Position numbers and translations under genes: made by a program
Notes under the pieces: model-generated
What the model saw: the letters and a program-made list of their open reading frames with translations, nothing else
The model's database searches: none
What the model was told of the DNA's origin: nothing
Shown: in pieces, positions 10,288 through 18,312 of the stretch
Layout of the letters: each line of letters opens with the position of its first letter
How positions within the stretch are numbered: the first letter of the stretch is position 1
Assembly (NCBI GenBank): GCA_020346465.1
Contig: CP070783.1
Coordinates: 1,807,512 to 1,848,672, forward strand
Source of the DNA: Deltaproteobacteria bacterium
Lineage (GTDB): Bacteria > Desulfobacterota > Deferrimicrobia > Deferrimicrobiales > Deferrimicrobiaceae
Length of the DNA: 41,161 nucleotides
Direction: 5' to 3'

Positions 10288-11948
10288 ATTCTCTCCGGTG
10301 CCGTTACACCGATCAGGGAGAGGCCGGTGGAAACGACGGTCCGTACCGCCGCCGCGAGAGCCAGCCTTGCCTGGGTGCGCTCGGAAGTTTCGCCAAGGAA
10401 CCGATGGTTGTGGTAGAACGCATGGAATTCGCGGGACAGGTCCAGAAGGTAGAAGGGGATCCGGTGCGGTTCCCGGGTTCGCGCGGATTCGGAAACGACA
10501 TCGGGGAATCGTGCGACTCTCTTCATCAGCTTCACTTCGTCCGGCAAGGATAGCACGGACAACGGGGGGGCATCCGACAGAACGACCCCCCGGTCTCGTG
10601 CCTCACGGAAGATGCTGCAGATTCTTGCGTGTACGTACTGAATGTAATAGACGGGGTTTTCGCTCGACTTCGTTTTTGCCAGGGTGAGGTCGAAATCGAG
10701 GTGGGAGTGGAAGCTGCGAAGCAGGTAGAAAAAGCGGGCGGCGTCGACACCGACCTCATCCATCACTTCACGCAATGTTGTAAACTCCCCGGAACGGGTT
10801 GACATCTGGACCGCCTTTCCTTCCCGGATAAGGGTTACGAACTGCACGAGAAGGATTTCGAGCCGGTTCTCGTTCTCCCCGAGCCCACGAAGTGCCGCGG
10901 AGAGGCGAGGGGCGTACCCGTGGTGGTCGGCGCCCCATAGGTCGATTGCTTTCGTGAATCCCCCCCGGAACTTCGCCCGGTGGTACGCGATGTCGGAGGC
11001 GAAGTAGGTCATCCGCCCGTCAGCGCGCACCAGGACGCGGTCCTTTTCATCCCCATGGGATTCGCTTTTGAAATACACCGCCCCCTCGGATTCGTACAGT
11101 TGTCCGCGATCGAGCAGTTCCCTCACGACGTCCGCAACGGCCCCGCTTTTGTGCAGATCCTCTTCCCGGACCCAGCGGTCGAATTTCACGCGGAATTCCT
11201 CGAGATCTTTCCGGATGCCGTCCAGGATCCTGTCGCACGCCACTTTCCGGAAGACCGGGAAGGCCTCCTCCTCGTTCGACGACAGGTACCGGTCTCCTAC
11301 CTCGGCGCGAAACTCCCGGGCAAGTTCGAGCAGGTAATTTCCATGATACCCGTCCTGCGGCAACCCTGCCTCTCGCCCGCAAAGCTGCAGATACCTGGCA
11401 TAGAGGGACTTGCCGAGACTATCGATCTGGTTTCCGACATCGTTCACGTAATATTCGGTGGTCACCCGGCACCCGCTAAAGGCAAGGATTCTGGCCAGCG
11501 CATCTCCCACGACCGCCCCCCGGCCGTGCCCCACATGGAGAGGACCGGTGGGATTCGCCGAGACGAACTCGAGGAGCACCCAATCCCCTTTCCTTTGCTC
11601 GACGGCGCCGAAACGATCCCCCTCTTCAAGGGCTCCGGCCAGGACCTTCCGCCAGGCGTCGTCGGACAGCACGATATTGATGAACCCCGGCCCGGCGATG
11701 GAGAGATCCCGAAACCATCCTTCCCTGTCTTCCCGCCGAATGGAATCCAGGAGCTCCGACGCGATATCCCTCGGCTTCCTCTTCAGGGGGCCTGACAGCT
11801 GCAACGGAGCGTTTGTGGAAAAATCCCCGTGCTCCTCTTGTCGGGGGATCTCCACCGAAACGGGGATTCCCCCCTGAATCCCCCACTCTTCCAATTTCCG
11901 TTTTATTCCTGAATGAATGAGGGATTCGGTAATCCTGCGGACGTCCAA
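10284..11948 (-). CDS. argS: ArgS, arginyl-tRNA synthetase
   Basis: Class I aminoacyl-tRNA synthetase that charges tRNA-Arg with arginine. The 554 residues are typical of the bacterial enzyme. The N-terminal Add1 domain is followed by the HIGH-type motif HVGH (about residues 138-141, within ANPTGPLHVGHGRG). The degenerate KMSKS region reads VQMSTRSGEF, and the C-terminus is the DALR anticodon-binding domain. The start is TTG at 11948 with GGGGAG just upstream. It is the first gene after the cold-shock terminator and probably the head of the argS-SPOR-trp-accD-folC operon. Confidence 0.96.
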   Translation of the reverse strand: MDVRRITESLIHSGIKRKLEEWGIQGGIPVSVEIPRQEEHGDFSTNAPLQLSGPLKRKPRDIASELLDSIRREDREGWFRDLSIAGPGFINIVLSDDAWRKVLAGALEEGDRFGAVEQRKGDWVLLEFVSANPTGPLHVGHGRGAVVGDALARILAFSGCRVTTEYYVNDVGNQIDSLGKSLYARYLQLCGREAGLPQDGYHGNYLLELAREFRAEVGDRYLSSNEEEAFPVFRKVACDRILDGIRKDLEEFRVKFDRWVREEDLHKSGAVADVVRELLDRGQLYESEGAVYFKSESHGDEKDRVLVRADGRMTYFASDIAYHRAKFRGGFTKAIDLWGADHHGYAPRLSAALRGLGENENRLEILLVQFVTLIREGKAVQMSTRSGEFTTLREVMDEVGVDAARFFYLLRSFHSHLDFDLTLAKTKSSENPVYYIQYVHARICSIFREARDRGVVLSDAPPLSVLSLPDEVKLMKRVARFPDVVSESARTREPHRIPFYLLDLSREFHAFYHNHRFLGETSERTQARLALAAAVRTVVSTGLSLIGVTAPERM

Positions 11949-11989
11949 AAGGCTCCCCGAAAACGGAAAAATGACTTTAAAGGTAATAC

Positions 11990-12016
11990 GTTATAGGCAC
12001 CAGAGAGGGAAGTCAA
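11990..12016 (-). promoter_or_regulatory. Putative sigma-70 promoter for the argS-trp operon
   Basis: On the minus strand TTGACT (12011-12016) is followed after 15 bases by TATAAC (11990-11995), about 40 bases upstream of the argS start. Both boxes are good, but the spacer is shorter than the ideal 17. It lies between the cold-shock terminator and argS, where a promoter is expected. The short leader that follows shows no Trp-rich peptide or T-box. Confidence 0.45.
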
Positions 12017-12094
12017 CGGTTAACACTCTTTCTGCCGGGGAACGGAAAGGACCTTCTCTCCAGAACCGGCTGTTCGCGGTCCTCCCATCCGTTC

Positions 12095-12124
12095 AAAAAA
12101 CAAAGCCCCGCGGTTTGGCGGGGC
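12095..12124 (-). terminator. Intrinsic terminator of the cold-shock gene
   Basis: A perfect 7-bp GC stem, GCCCCGC (12105-12111) with GCGGGGC (12118-12124), and a 6-base loop. In minus-strand RNA it is followed by a T-rich tract (complement of 12095-12104). It lies about 40 bases after the csp stop and separates this gene from argS. Confidence 0.88.
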
Positions 12125-12163
12125 CGGTCCCTCGTTTTCCAGGATGGTTCGTGAGGGAAGATA

Positions 12164-12370
12164 TTACTGCGTGCAGAACACCTCTGCCGCCTGAAGTCCT
12201 TTCGGGGTTTCCATCACCGTGTACTGGACCGACTGACCCTCTCTGAGCGTCCGGTAACCGTCCATCCGGATTGCCGTGTAATGGACGAAAACGTCCTTTT
12301 CCCCCTCCTGTTCGATGAACCCGTATCCCTTCGTTTCGTTGAACCATTTCACCGTCCCGATGCGCTTCAT
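12164..12370 (-). CDS. Cold-shock domain protein (CspA family)
   Basis: A 68-residue single cold-shock domain, an OB-fold that binds single-stranded RNA or DNA and melts mRNA structure. RNP1 reads KGYGFIEQ and RNP2 reads VFVHYTA, after the usual TVKWFN start. The ATG has GGAGG about 8 bases upstream. The gene appears monocistronic, with a TTGACA promoter just upstream and a strong intrinsic terminator downstream. The leader would be short (about 25-30 bases), so it lacks the long 5' UTR of E. coli cspA and need not be cold-inducible. Confidence 0.93.
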   Translation of the reverse strand: MKRIGTVKWFNETKGYGFIEQEGEKDVFVHYTAIRMDGYRTLREGQSVQYTVMETPKGLQAAEVFCTQ

Positions 12371-12403
12371 CGACTCACCCTCCCACGGTTCTGGTTACCC
12401 TTT

Positions 12404-12433
12404 GAAATAGCACAGGTGGAAATGGCGTGTCAA
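12404..12433 (-). promoter_or_regulatory. Putative promoter of the cold-shock gene
   Basis: Minus-strand TTGACA (12428-12433) is a perfect -35. An 18-base spacer ends at TATTTC (12404-12409), a weak -10. It lies about 35 bases before the csp ATG in the gap after ftsB. Confidence 0.45.
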
Positions 12434-12530
12434 TAAGTGACATCGAATATACGAATGCGGGGCCGGGTTCCGGTATCCGGTCGTGTGCAATGAGGAAAGG
12501 GGAAGGAATGCGATGGCGGGAAGGAAATCG

Positions 12531-12881
12531 TTACGGGCGGGACGCTCCGCCGCCGGGGGGGGGATGGGAACCCTCATCCTTTTTCCGGTCGAGCGGGATG
12601 ACAATCTCCTTCTTTCCCATGAGTCCGAGCTCCCTGCGGGCGATCTCCTCGATATACGAAGGGTTGGACCGGAGTTGTTCCACCTCCTGCCGGAGCTTCG
12701 CATTCTCTTCCCGGAGATTGGCGTTCTCGGCGATAAGCTGCTTCTCCTTTGCCTGCAGATTGAGGGTGCTGATGACGCCGACCTCCCCGAATACGGAGTA
12801 GAGGAAGGCCAGCAGGGCCATGCCGCCGATGACCACGATCGGCCAGCGTTTTTTCAACCAGGGTTTCCGCTCGTGATCCAT
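12531..12881 (-). CDS. ftsB: FtsB / DivIC-family septum protein
   Basis: A 116-residue bitopic division protein. The cytoplasmic N-terminus is basic (KPWLKKRWP), followed by one transmembrane helix at about residues 13-32. A coiled coil rich in Glu/Lys/Leu heptads (about 40-75) leads into the family's conserved end (ARRELGLMGKKEIVIPL). FtsB works with FtsL and FtsQ in the periplasm to activate septal peptidoglycan synthesis. The last dozen residues are a Pro/Gly-rich tail encoded over a run of nine G:C pairs (12555-12563). It starts 6 bases after the FAD-oxidoreductase gene. No clear terminator was found behind it. Confidence 0.87.
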   Translation of the reverse strand: MDHERKPWLKKRWPIVVIGGMALLAFLYSVFGEVGVISTLNLQAKEKQLIAENANLREENAKLRQEVEQLRSNPSYIEEIARRELGLMGKKEIVIPLDRKKDEGSHPPPGGGASRP

Positions 12882-12887
12882 TCCGCC

Positions 12888-14168
12888 TCACCCGAAAAGG
12901 ATATTCCTGGATAATTCGTATACGGACCGGGGAGCAAAAGCCTCCCTTGCAATTTCCCGGTAGGGCGCATCCCCGGCGAACACCGACCACAGGATGTGGG
13001 CCTGGGTTCCCTGTTTCCCCGCCGAGTCGGCCACCACACCCTTCAGGAAAGCGTCCGAGAAGCGTCCCTTCCTGAGAACCGCCTCGTATATTCCGAAGAG
13101 AGTCTTCCCCCAGAAGTTATCATAGCGGAATTGCCGGATGCACGTTCGATAGAAGTGATTCCGGAGCACCGGTTCCGATACGCCGAACCGGACGACGGTA
13201 TCCGCGAGGATGCGGGAGGTGTCAAAGGAGGATTCGATCCCGTTTTTCAGGTATCTCGAGATGAATGCGTCCCCCACGATGGCAACGCGTTCCGAGAAGG
13301 GACTTCGGGCGGTTCCGACCGGCACTTTCGGATGACAATGGCACAGGACTTTCGCTGCGGGCGGAAGCAATCCCAGCAGAATGGGGTTTTCCTTCCGCTC
13401 GCGCTCCAGATCCCTGATCCGCACGTGTTCTCCGATTCCCGTAAGCGTGAGGAAATTGTCTTTCGGAGTGATCGCGAGAAAGCGGATCGTCTTTCCCTGG
13501 GCAGGGACGATATGGATCCGGTTGCTCAGCCTGTCCCTGATGAATTCGTTGTCGGCCGGCAACTCGGCTTGAACCGTGTGCCACGTCCTCGGGGGGACGT
13601 ACCCGGGCACCAACATCTTCGTGATCGCGCTGTTCACGCCGAATGCTCCCACGAGGAAATCGAAATCCCGGGATTGTCCCTCGGCAGTACCCACGCGGAA
13701 ACCGCCGCGGATCCGCCGTGCGCTTTCCACGCGCTCATGGAGAAACTCCGCGCCCCCCCGGAGCGTCGCGTCGAGCAGGAACTGATCGAAGCTTTTTCTC
13801 TCTCCCGCGGAAGAGACCGGCCCGCCGCCACGGAACACGGTGTAGATCGTTCCGCGCCCGGGTTTCACGACGTTCACCGAGACGTCCTTTCCGTGGATCT
13901 CGTATCCGTCCGCGATCCGCTGGATGACCTTTTCGTCCAGCGGCAATCCGAGATCCTGGAGCTTCTGCACCAGCTCCCTGCCGATGGCCCCGGCGCACAT
14001 GTTGCACCCCGAGGGGCCCGAATCATCGAACGTTTTCCGGTCAAACAGGGTAATGCGGACGGATCGTCCTGTTTCCTTCAACATGCGCTGGAGATGGAGG
14101 GCGAAGAACGTTCCTGCCGGACCGGCTCCGATGACTCCTATCGACGCTCCGTCCGTCAAGGGTGTCAT
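12888..14168 (-). CDS. FAD-dependent oxidoreductase, geranylgeranyl-reductase-like
   Basis: A 426-residue flavoprotein of the GR2 class. The N-terminal Rossmann loop GVIGAGPAG spans residues 11-19. A Cys-containing block GCNMCAG at about 54-60 resembles the substrate-side motif of geranylgeranyl reductases, and the second FAD motif VAIVGDA is at about 295-301. Relatives reduce isoprenoid chains or similar lipid substrates, but the substrate here cannot be read from sequence. I place the start at ATG 14168, just before the Rossmann fold. The open frame continues upstream without family-like sequence. It sits between a PEGA protein and ftsB, with only 6 bases before ftsB. Confidence 0.75.
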   Translation of the reverse strand: MTPLTDGASIGVIGAGPAGTFFALHLQRMLKETGRSVRITLFDRKTFDDSGPSGCNMCAGAIGRELVQKLQDLGLPLDEKVIQRIADGYEIHGKDVSVNVVKPGRGTIYTVFRGGGPVSSAGERKSFDQFLLDATLRGGAEFLHERVESARRIRGGFRVGTAEGQSRDFDFLVGAFGVNSAITKMLVPGYVPPRTWHTVQAELPADNEFIRDRLSNRIHIVPAQGKTIRFLAITPKDNFLTLTGIGEHVRIRDLERERKENPILLGLLPPAAKVLCHCHPKVPVGTARSPFSERVAIVGDAFISRYLKNGIESSFDTSRILADTVVRFGVSEPVLRNHFYRTCIRQFRYDNFWGKTLFGIYEAVLRKGRFSDAFLKGVVADSAGKQGTQAHILWSVFAGDAPYREIAREAFAPRSVYELSRNILFG

Positions 14169-14183
14169 GGACAGGTTGCCCGA

Positions 14184-14241
14184 GGGTTCCGGGGATGTCG
14201 TGGATCGTCCGGCTGGGCACCGCTGCTTCTTTCCGGAACCC
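14184..14241 (-). repeat. 9-bp inverted repeat in the leader of the FAD-oxidoreductase gene
   Basis: The 9-base arm GGGTTCCGG (14184-14192) is exactly complementary to CCGGAACCC (14233-14241), with a 40-base loop. This fills most of the 95-base gap between the PEGA gene and the FAD-oxidoreductase start. There is no T-run, so it is not an obvious terminator. It could be an mRNA structure or a protein site, or chance in GC-rich DNA. Confidence 0.4.
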
Positions 14242-14263
14242 GCAAGGTCCACCCTTCCCTTTG

Positions 14264-15511
14264 CTAGAAATTCACCCCGATCGTCCCCGTGGAGCTTCCG
14301 GAATCTCCTCCGCCTCCGCTCCCCCCGATGCCCGTCGCGATCCCCACGGTGGCGACTCCGATCAGCACCCAGACCCACCATTGATGGTACCATGGGGCCC
14401 CCGCCGTGTCCGTGCCGGATTGTGCCGGCCAGCCGGCGTCTTTGAGCATCTCCAGGGTGGATGCCGCGACTTGCTCGTCGCCTTCCTTTCCCTCGGGCCA
14501 CTCGACCGTCCCCAGCACGGCCGGGACTTCCTCGCCCTGTGCCTGGGAGAGGACGCGCAACACCGTGCTCTCCCGAACCACCTCGAGCAGAAGCAGTGCC
14601 GCTCTCCTCGCCCCGGTTTCCACAAGCATACGGGAAAGCAGGGGCCCCGCCTCCTTTCCGTCGGGGGAGGAGGAAAGGGTCTCTGCAAGAGCGGCATTCC
14701 TGTCCCTCACAAGGGGGAAATCCAGCGTTTCGGAATCGCCGGGAAGCCACTGGCCGATCCTTTCGCTCCGCAGGTACCCTTCCGCGTGAACCTGGATCCG
14801 GACCGGTCCCGATCCGGAAACGCGGACGCGTCCCGGCGTCGATCCTGCCTCCTCGCCATTCCGGTAGACCTTCGCACCCGGAGGCAGAGAGGTAACGAGA
14901 AGTTCCGCTTGCGGGGGCGGCCGCTCACCGGAGCGCTTCCAGGCCTCGAGGAAGGGGGGGGAAAACATCGCAGGGTCCGGAACGAATTCCGGTCGGAGCT
15001 GCCGGGAACGCGCGAGCATTTCCTCCGCTTTCCCTGCCTCTCCTGCCCACAGGAACAGGATGCCCCGCCGGAGGAACACCTCTGCGAGATACGGCTTCGT
15101 GGTCTCGCCAAGCCGGAAGGACCGGGCGAGGGTTTCCGCATCGGAAAGTCTTTCCGCCGCCGCTTCCGTTTCCATCCTGTCCATGTGACGAAGCGCTTCC
15201 CCCAGGCGTGCCGAAATCGTCTCGAGCCCCTTCTCGTCGGCAAGGGGAAAGAGGTCCCCCGCCTCCTGTTCTGCTTCGCCGGTCGCTTCCGGCGAAACCC
15301 ATAGGACGTGAAGACCCTGTCCCAACCGGAGCTGCAAGGCATGCATCCTGTTTTTCGCCCTATCGTGGGGGATCGAGGAGTCGGACACCTTCAGCAGGAT
15401 ACAGGGCTCCGGGAGAGCGGCCAGTGCGGGAGGCGTCCCCACAGCGGTTCGGATGAAGATTACCGCCAGAACGAGGGCATGGGATTTACGTTTTCTTGAC
15501 GTAGATCTCAT
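14264..15511 (-). CDS. Exported PEGA-domain protein with C-terminal membrane anchor
   Basis: A 415-residue envelope protein of unknown function. A basic N-terminus and hydrophobic stretch (about residues 11-20) ending in ALA (about 29-31) form a likely signal peptide. A helical, TPR-like region follows (about 90-180). The PEGA beta-domain (about 202-266) contains SLPPGAKVYRNGEEAGSTPG. One transmembrane helix (about 378-397, WWVWVLIGVATVGIATG) is followed by a Gly/Ser-rich tail. I chose ATG 15511 because AAGGA lies 8 bases upstream and the signal peptide starts there; the frame is open back to 15562. It overlaps the DtxR-family gene by 26 bases. Confidence 0.75.
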   Translation of the reverse strand: MRSTSRKRKSHALVLAVIFIRTAVGTPPALAALPEPCILLKVSDSSIPHDRAKNRMHALQLRLGQGLHVLWVSPEATGEAEQEAGDLFPLADEKGLETISARLGEALRHMDRMETEAAAERLSDAETLARSFRLGETTKPYLAEVFLRRGILFLWAGEAGKAEEMLARSRQLRPEFVPDPAMFSPPFLEAWKRSGERPPPQAELLVTSLPPGAKVYRNGEEAGSTPGRVRVSGSGPVRIQVHAEGYLRSERIGQWLPGDSETLDFPLVRDRNAALAETLSSSPDGKEAGPLLSRMLVETGARRAALLLLEVVRESTVLRVLSQAQGEEVPAVLGTVEWPEGKEGDEQVAASTLEMLKDAGWPAQSGTDTAGAPWYHQWWVWVLIGVATVGIATGIGGSGGGGDSGSSTGTIGVNF

Positions 15512-16133
15512 CCGTGATGTCCTTGTCGACGGCAACGGTGGTCTCGCCGATTTCCAGAACAAACGAGGGATATTTCTGAAGAAGACGGATTCGGCTGCCG
15601 GGAACGATTCCGAGGGAGCTCAGCTTCTCGAGGCGCCTTCGGGATTTCGGGGTGATGAAAACGATCCGGACTTCCTCGCCCAGGATGCCGTCGGACAGGC
15701 GGGTTACGAGCGGTTTGATCTCGGTACGGATCTTGTCGCAGCACTCCCCCCGGGGGATCGGCCTTCCGTGCGGGCAGACGGGCGGATGCCCCAGAAAAGT
15801 GCACACGCTTTCCGTCACGGTTTTCGTGAGGATGTGCTCGAACTTGCATGCGGTGCTTTCCACCTGGCTGTTGTCGAGGTCGAAAAGGTTGTTGAGCAGC
15901 ACCTCCGCCAGACGGTGTCTTCGTATGATCACGCGCGCGCGTTCCTCCCCGCGTGGCGTGAGCGTTACCTTGTCCCCCGATGCATCCAGAAGGCCTGCGG
16001 CGGCAAGCTCCTCCAGAAGTCTCTCCGGCTGGTCCTCTTCCGTCCTCCGGAGAATATGGGAGCGCATGGAACTTCCTTCCTCCCGGAGTGTCCACACCAG
16101 CTCGAGGATTTCGTCCTTCCCGTATTCGGTCAT
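15486..16133 (-). CDS. DtxR/MntR-family metalloregulator with FeoA-like C-terminal domain
   Basis: A 215-residue metal-dependent repressor. The N-terminal winged helix (about 1-65) is followed by the dimerisation and metal-binding domain with RHRLAE (His73, Glu77) and ACKFEH (Cys96, Glu99, His100), matching the ligand positions of DtxR. A Cys-rich segment with Cys111, Cys120, His122, Cys131 and Cys132 (VCPHGRPIP region) follows. The C-terminus (about 153-213) is an SH3-like FeoA domain. The ATG overlaps the stop of the upstream Cys-rich gene as ATGA; the frame extends to 16265 but only within that gene. It lies in the fur-feoB unit, so it probably senses Fe(II) or Mn(II); which metal is not known. 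Confidence 0.88.
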   Translation of the reverse strand: MTEYGKDEILELVWTLREEGSSMRSHILRRTEEDQPERLLEELAAAGLLDASGDKVTLTPRGEERARVIIRRHRLAEVLLNNLFDLDNSQVESTACKFEHILTKTVTESVCTFLGHPPVCPHGRPIPRGECCDKIRTEIKPLVTRLSDGILGEEVRIVFITPKSRRRLEKLSSLGIVPGSRIRLLQKYPSFVLEIGETTVAVDKDITDEIYVKKT

Positions 16134-16318
16134 CGTCGGGGTCCTTTCGAGAGAAGGGATCGAACGAAATTCACCACCTTCGACTCGGGCACGGGGAACG
16201 AATAATGGCAGCGGGGGCAGCACACGAGAGAGCACGATTTCCCCATCGGGCACCCCGTGTGGCACCCCCGGTCGCTGGTGTCGATCTTATACTGGCAAAG
16301 AGGGCACCGGATGATCAA
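16130..16318 (-). CDS. Small Cys-rich protein between feoB and the DtxR-type regulator
   Basis: A 62-residue protein not recognised as a named family. It starts with TTG at 16318, with GGGGAG 8 bases upstream. Eight cysteines (residues 5, 8, 19, 23, 29, 33, 34, 37) are packed in the first 37 residues, beginning CPLC and ending CCPRC, which suggests zinc-ribbon or metal-cluster binding. The C-terminal third is basic and amphipathic, with no membrane segment. Its stop overlaps the DtxR-family start as ATGA, and it begins 17 bases after feoB. By position it may be a small Feo accessory, in the role FeoC or FeoA plays elsewhere. That is inference only. Confidence 0.75.
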   Translation of the reverse strand: MIIRCPLCQYKIDTSDRGCHTGCPMGKSCSLVCCPRCHYSFPVPESKVVNFVRSLLSKGPRR

Positions 16319-16335
16319 GAAAACATCTCCCCTTT

Positions 16336-18309
16336 CTAAAAACGGACGCCGAGGATCCTGGATGCGAAGTTGACGGCCGCCCCGACGAGTACGGCGAACG
16401 GAAAGATGAACACGGCGATCCCCGCCGCCACCTTTGCCCCCTGCTCCTTGATAATGACCAGGAAGTTCGCGAGGCAGGGGATGAACAGCGTGATCGTCAC
16501 GAGGCTCACAACGACCTGGAGATTGGTCAGAAGCCCCGCGCGCGCCATGTCGAACAGCCCGGCGGCACCGTAATCCCTCCGGAGGAATCCGATCAGGAAG
16601 GCCTCCGTGGTTTTGGGGGGGAGGTTCAGTGCTCCCACGACGATCGGCTCGGCGGCCTTTTGCATCCACAGGAGCCATCCCATGCGGTCCGCGACGAACA
16701 GGATCAGGGTGCCGATCACGAAGAGAGGTACGGCTTCCCTGAGGTACCATTCGATCCGGGCCATCGTCTTGATCGCCAGGTTGGACATCTGCGGCATCCG
16801 GATCGGCGGGATCTCGAGGATGAAGTCGGATGGATCCCCCGGGATGACCCTGGAGGCGAGATATCCGACCAGGAGGATCACCCCGACGATGATCCCCCCC
16901 CACACCGCTGTGGCAACGGGACCGACGTCCGAGAGCATCCCGAGAATCACGCCGAGCTGGGCGGAGCACGGCACGCCGAGGGCAAGAAGAAGCGTCACGA
17001 TGAGGCGCTCCTTCCGGGTCTCCAGGATCCGGGTCGTAAGCGTGGCCATGGTGTCGCAGCCCAGGCCCAGAATCATCGGGAGCACCGCCTTCCCGTTGCA
17101 TCCGATTTTCTTGAAAATCCGGTCCACCATGACCGCGAGTCGGGGCAGATAGCCCGAATCCTCCAGGATCCCGAACCCCAGGAAAAAGGTCCCCACGATC
17201 GGCAGCACGATGGCGATGGCATAGGAGAGAGCCATGGAGATGATGCCGTAGGGGCCGACGAGCATGTCCCGGAGAAATTCCGAGGGGATCGTTCTCTCCA
17301 CAATCCACGAGGCGGCCGGGACGATCCCTTTCCCGAACACCCCCCCTTCCAGGAGGTCCACCAGATATCCCGCCCCGATGACTCCCACGAACTCGTATGC
17401 AAGGAACAGGACAAAAAGAAGGATCGGGATGCCGAAAAGAGGGTCCATCGCGTACTTCCCGAACAGGTTCGCCCAATCCTTCCCCCGGGATTCGGACGGC
17501 TCCTCCCCCAGTCCGGAGAGGAGAGCATCGATCCAGACGAGCCGGGACTTGTTCACCCGGTAGGAGATGTCCTCCCCGTTTTCCTCCACGGCCCGGTTCC
17601 GCACAGCGTTCATTTTCCGGATATTCTCCCCGGTTACGTTCTCCGCGATCCAGGGGGTCAGGGAGTCGTCCCCGCAGAGGAGCATCAAGGCGAGGGACCG
17701 TTTGCCGATCGGGGTCTTATCGGGCAACAGCTGTTCCATCCGGGAGATGGCCCGCTCGATCGACTCCCCGTAATCGAGACGCAGGTGGGAGGAGGTCGCA
17801 TGTTCCAGGAGCGGCAAGAGGCGGTCGACACCCTTCTTACGAACGGCAACCGTAGGAACAGCCGGGACACCGAATCGGCTCTCCAGACCTCCCAGGTTCG
17901 GCATGACACCACGGTTGCGAGCCTCGTCCGCCATGTTGACGGCCAGGATCAGGGGCACGCCCATCTCCGCCAGCTGAATCGTGAGCATCAGGGACCGCCG
18001 CATGTTCTTGGCGTCGCACACGTGCAGCACGCGGGCTTCCGTCTCGCGCATCAGGATATCGCGGGTCACCCGCTCGTCCTCGGACATGGGCAGAAGCGAA
18101 TACACCCCGGGTGTATCGATGACCTCCACGGACTTCCCCCGCCCCCTGGCTTCCCCCCGTGACACCTCCACGGTGGTCCCCGGGTAATTGGAAACGGTTA
18201 CATACCTGCCGGTGAGATAGCCGAAGACCACGCTCTTCCCGACGTTGGGGTTTCCGACCAGGATCACCGCTCCCGCCCCCTTCGGGGCGGCGCCAGGAAG
18301 TCCCGTCAT
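16336..18309 (-). CDS. feoB: FeoB, ferrous iron transporter with N-terminal G-domain
   Basis: Inner-membrane Fe(II) transporter of 657 residues, shorter than E. coli FeoB (773). The cytoplasmic G-domain has G1 GNPNVGKS (19-26), G2 around YPGTT, G3 DTPG (65-68) and G4 NMAD (125-128). From about residue 290 there are multiple membrane helices. The gate-like signatures GLGCDTMAT (about 415-423) and PCSA (about 447-450) contain Cys residues that correspond to conserved FeoB cysteines. It follows fur after 3 bases, so it is presumably controlled by the Fur box upstream of fur. No separate feoA gene is present. Iron is the likely substrate by family and context. Confidence 0.93.
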   Translation of the reverse strand: MTGLPGAAPKGAGAVILVGNPNVGKSVVFGYLTGRYVTVSNYPGTTVEVSRGEARGRGKSVEVIDTPGVYSLLPMSEDERVTRDILMRETEARVLHVCDAKNMRRSLMLTIQLAEMGVPLILAVNMADEARNRGVMPNLGGLESRFGVPAVPTVAVRKKGVDRLLPLLEHATSSHLRLDYGESIERAISRMEQLLPDKTPIGKRSLALMLLCGDDSLTPWIAENVTGENIRKMNAVRNRAVEENGEDISYRVNKSRLVWIDALLSGLGEEPSESRGKDWANLFGKYAMDPLFGIPILLFVLFLAYEFVGVIGAGYLVDLLEGGVFGKGIVPAASWIVERTIPSEFLRDMLVGPYGIISMALSYAIAIVLPIVGTFFLGFGILEDSGYLPRLAVMVDRIFKKIGCNGKAVLPMILGLGCDTMATLTTRILETRKERLIVTLLLALGVPCSAQLGVILGMLSDVGPVATAVWGGIIVGVILLVGYLASRVIPGDPSDFILEIPPIRMPQMSNLAIKTMARIEWYLREAVPLFVIGTLILFVADRMGWLLWMQKAAEPIVVGALNLPPKTTEAFLIGFLRRDYGAAGLFDMARAGLLTNLQVVVSLVTITLFIPCLANFLVIIKEQGAKVAAGIAVFIFPFAVLVGAAVNFASRILGVRF

Positions 18310-18312
18310 TCG

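Noticed and set aside
12371-12530. Possible small RNA or terminator between ftsB and the cold-shock gene
   Set aside because: Apart from the csp promoter I saw only short GC palindromes without a T-run.
12996-14267. Plus-strand open frame of 423 codons opposite the FAD oxidoreductase
   Set aside because: The minus strand carries conserved FAD motifs; the plus frame shows composition typical of an antisense shadow.
16319-17476. Upstream extension of the 62-residue Cys-rich frame
   Set aside because: It is out of frame within feoB and lacks any family-like sequence; the TTG at 16318 has a good ribosome binding site.
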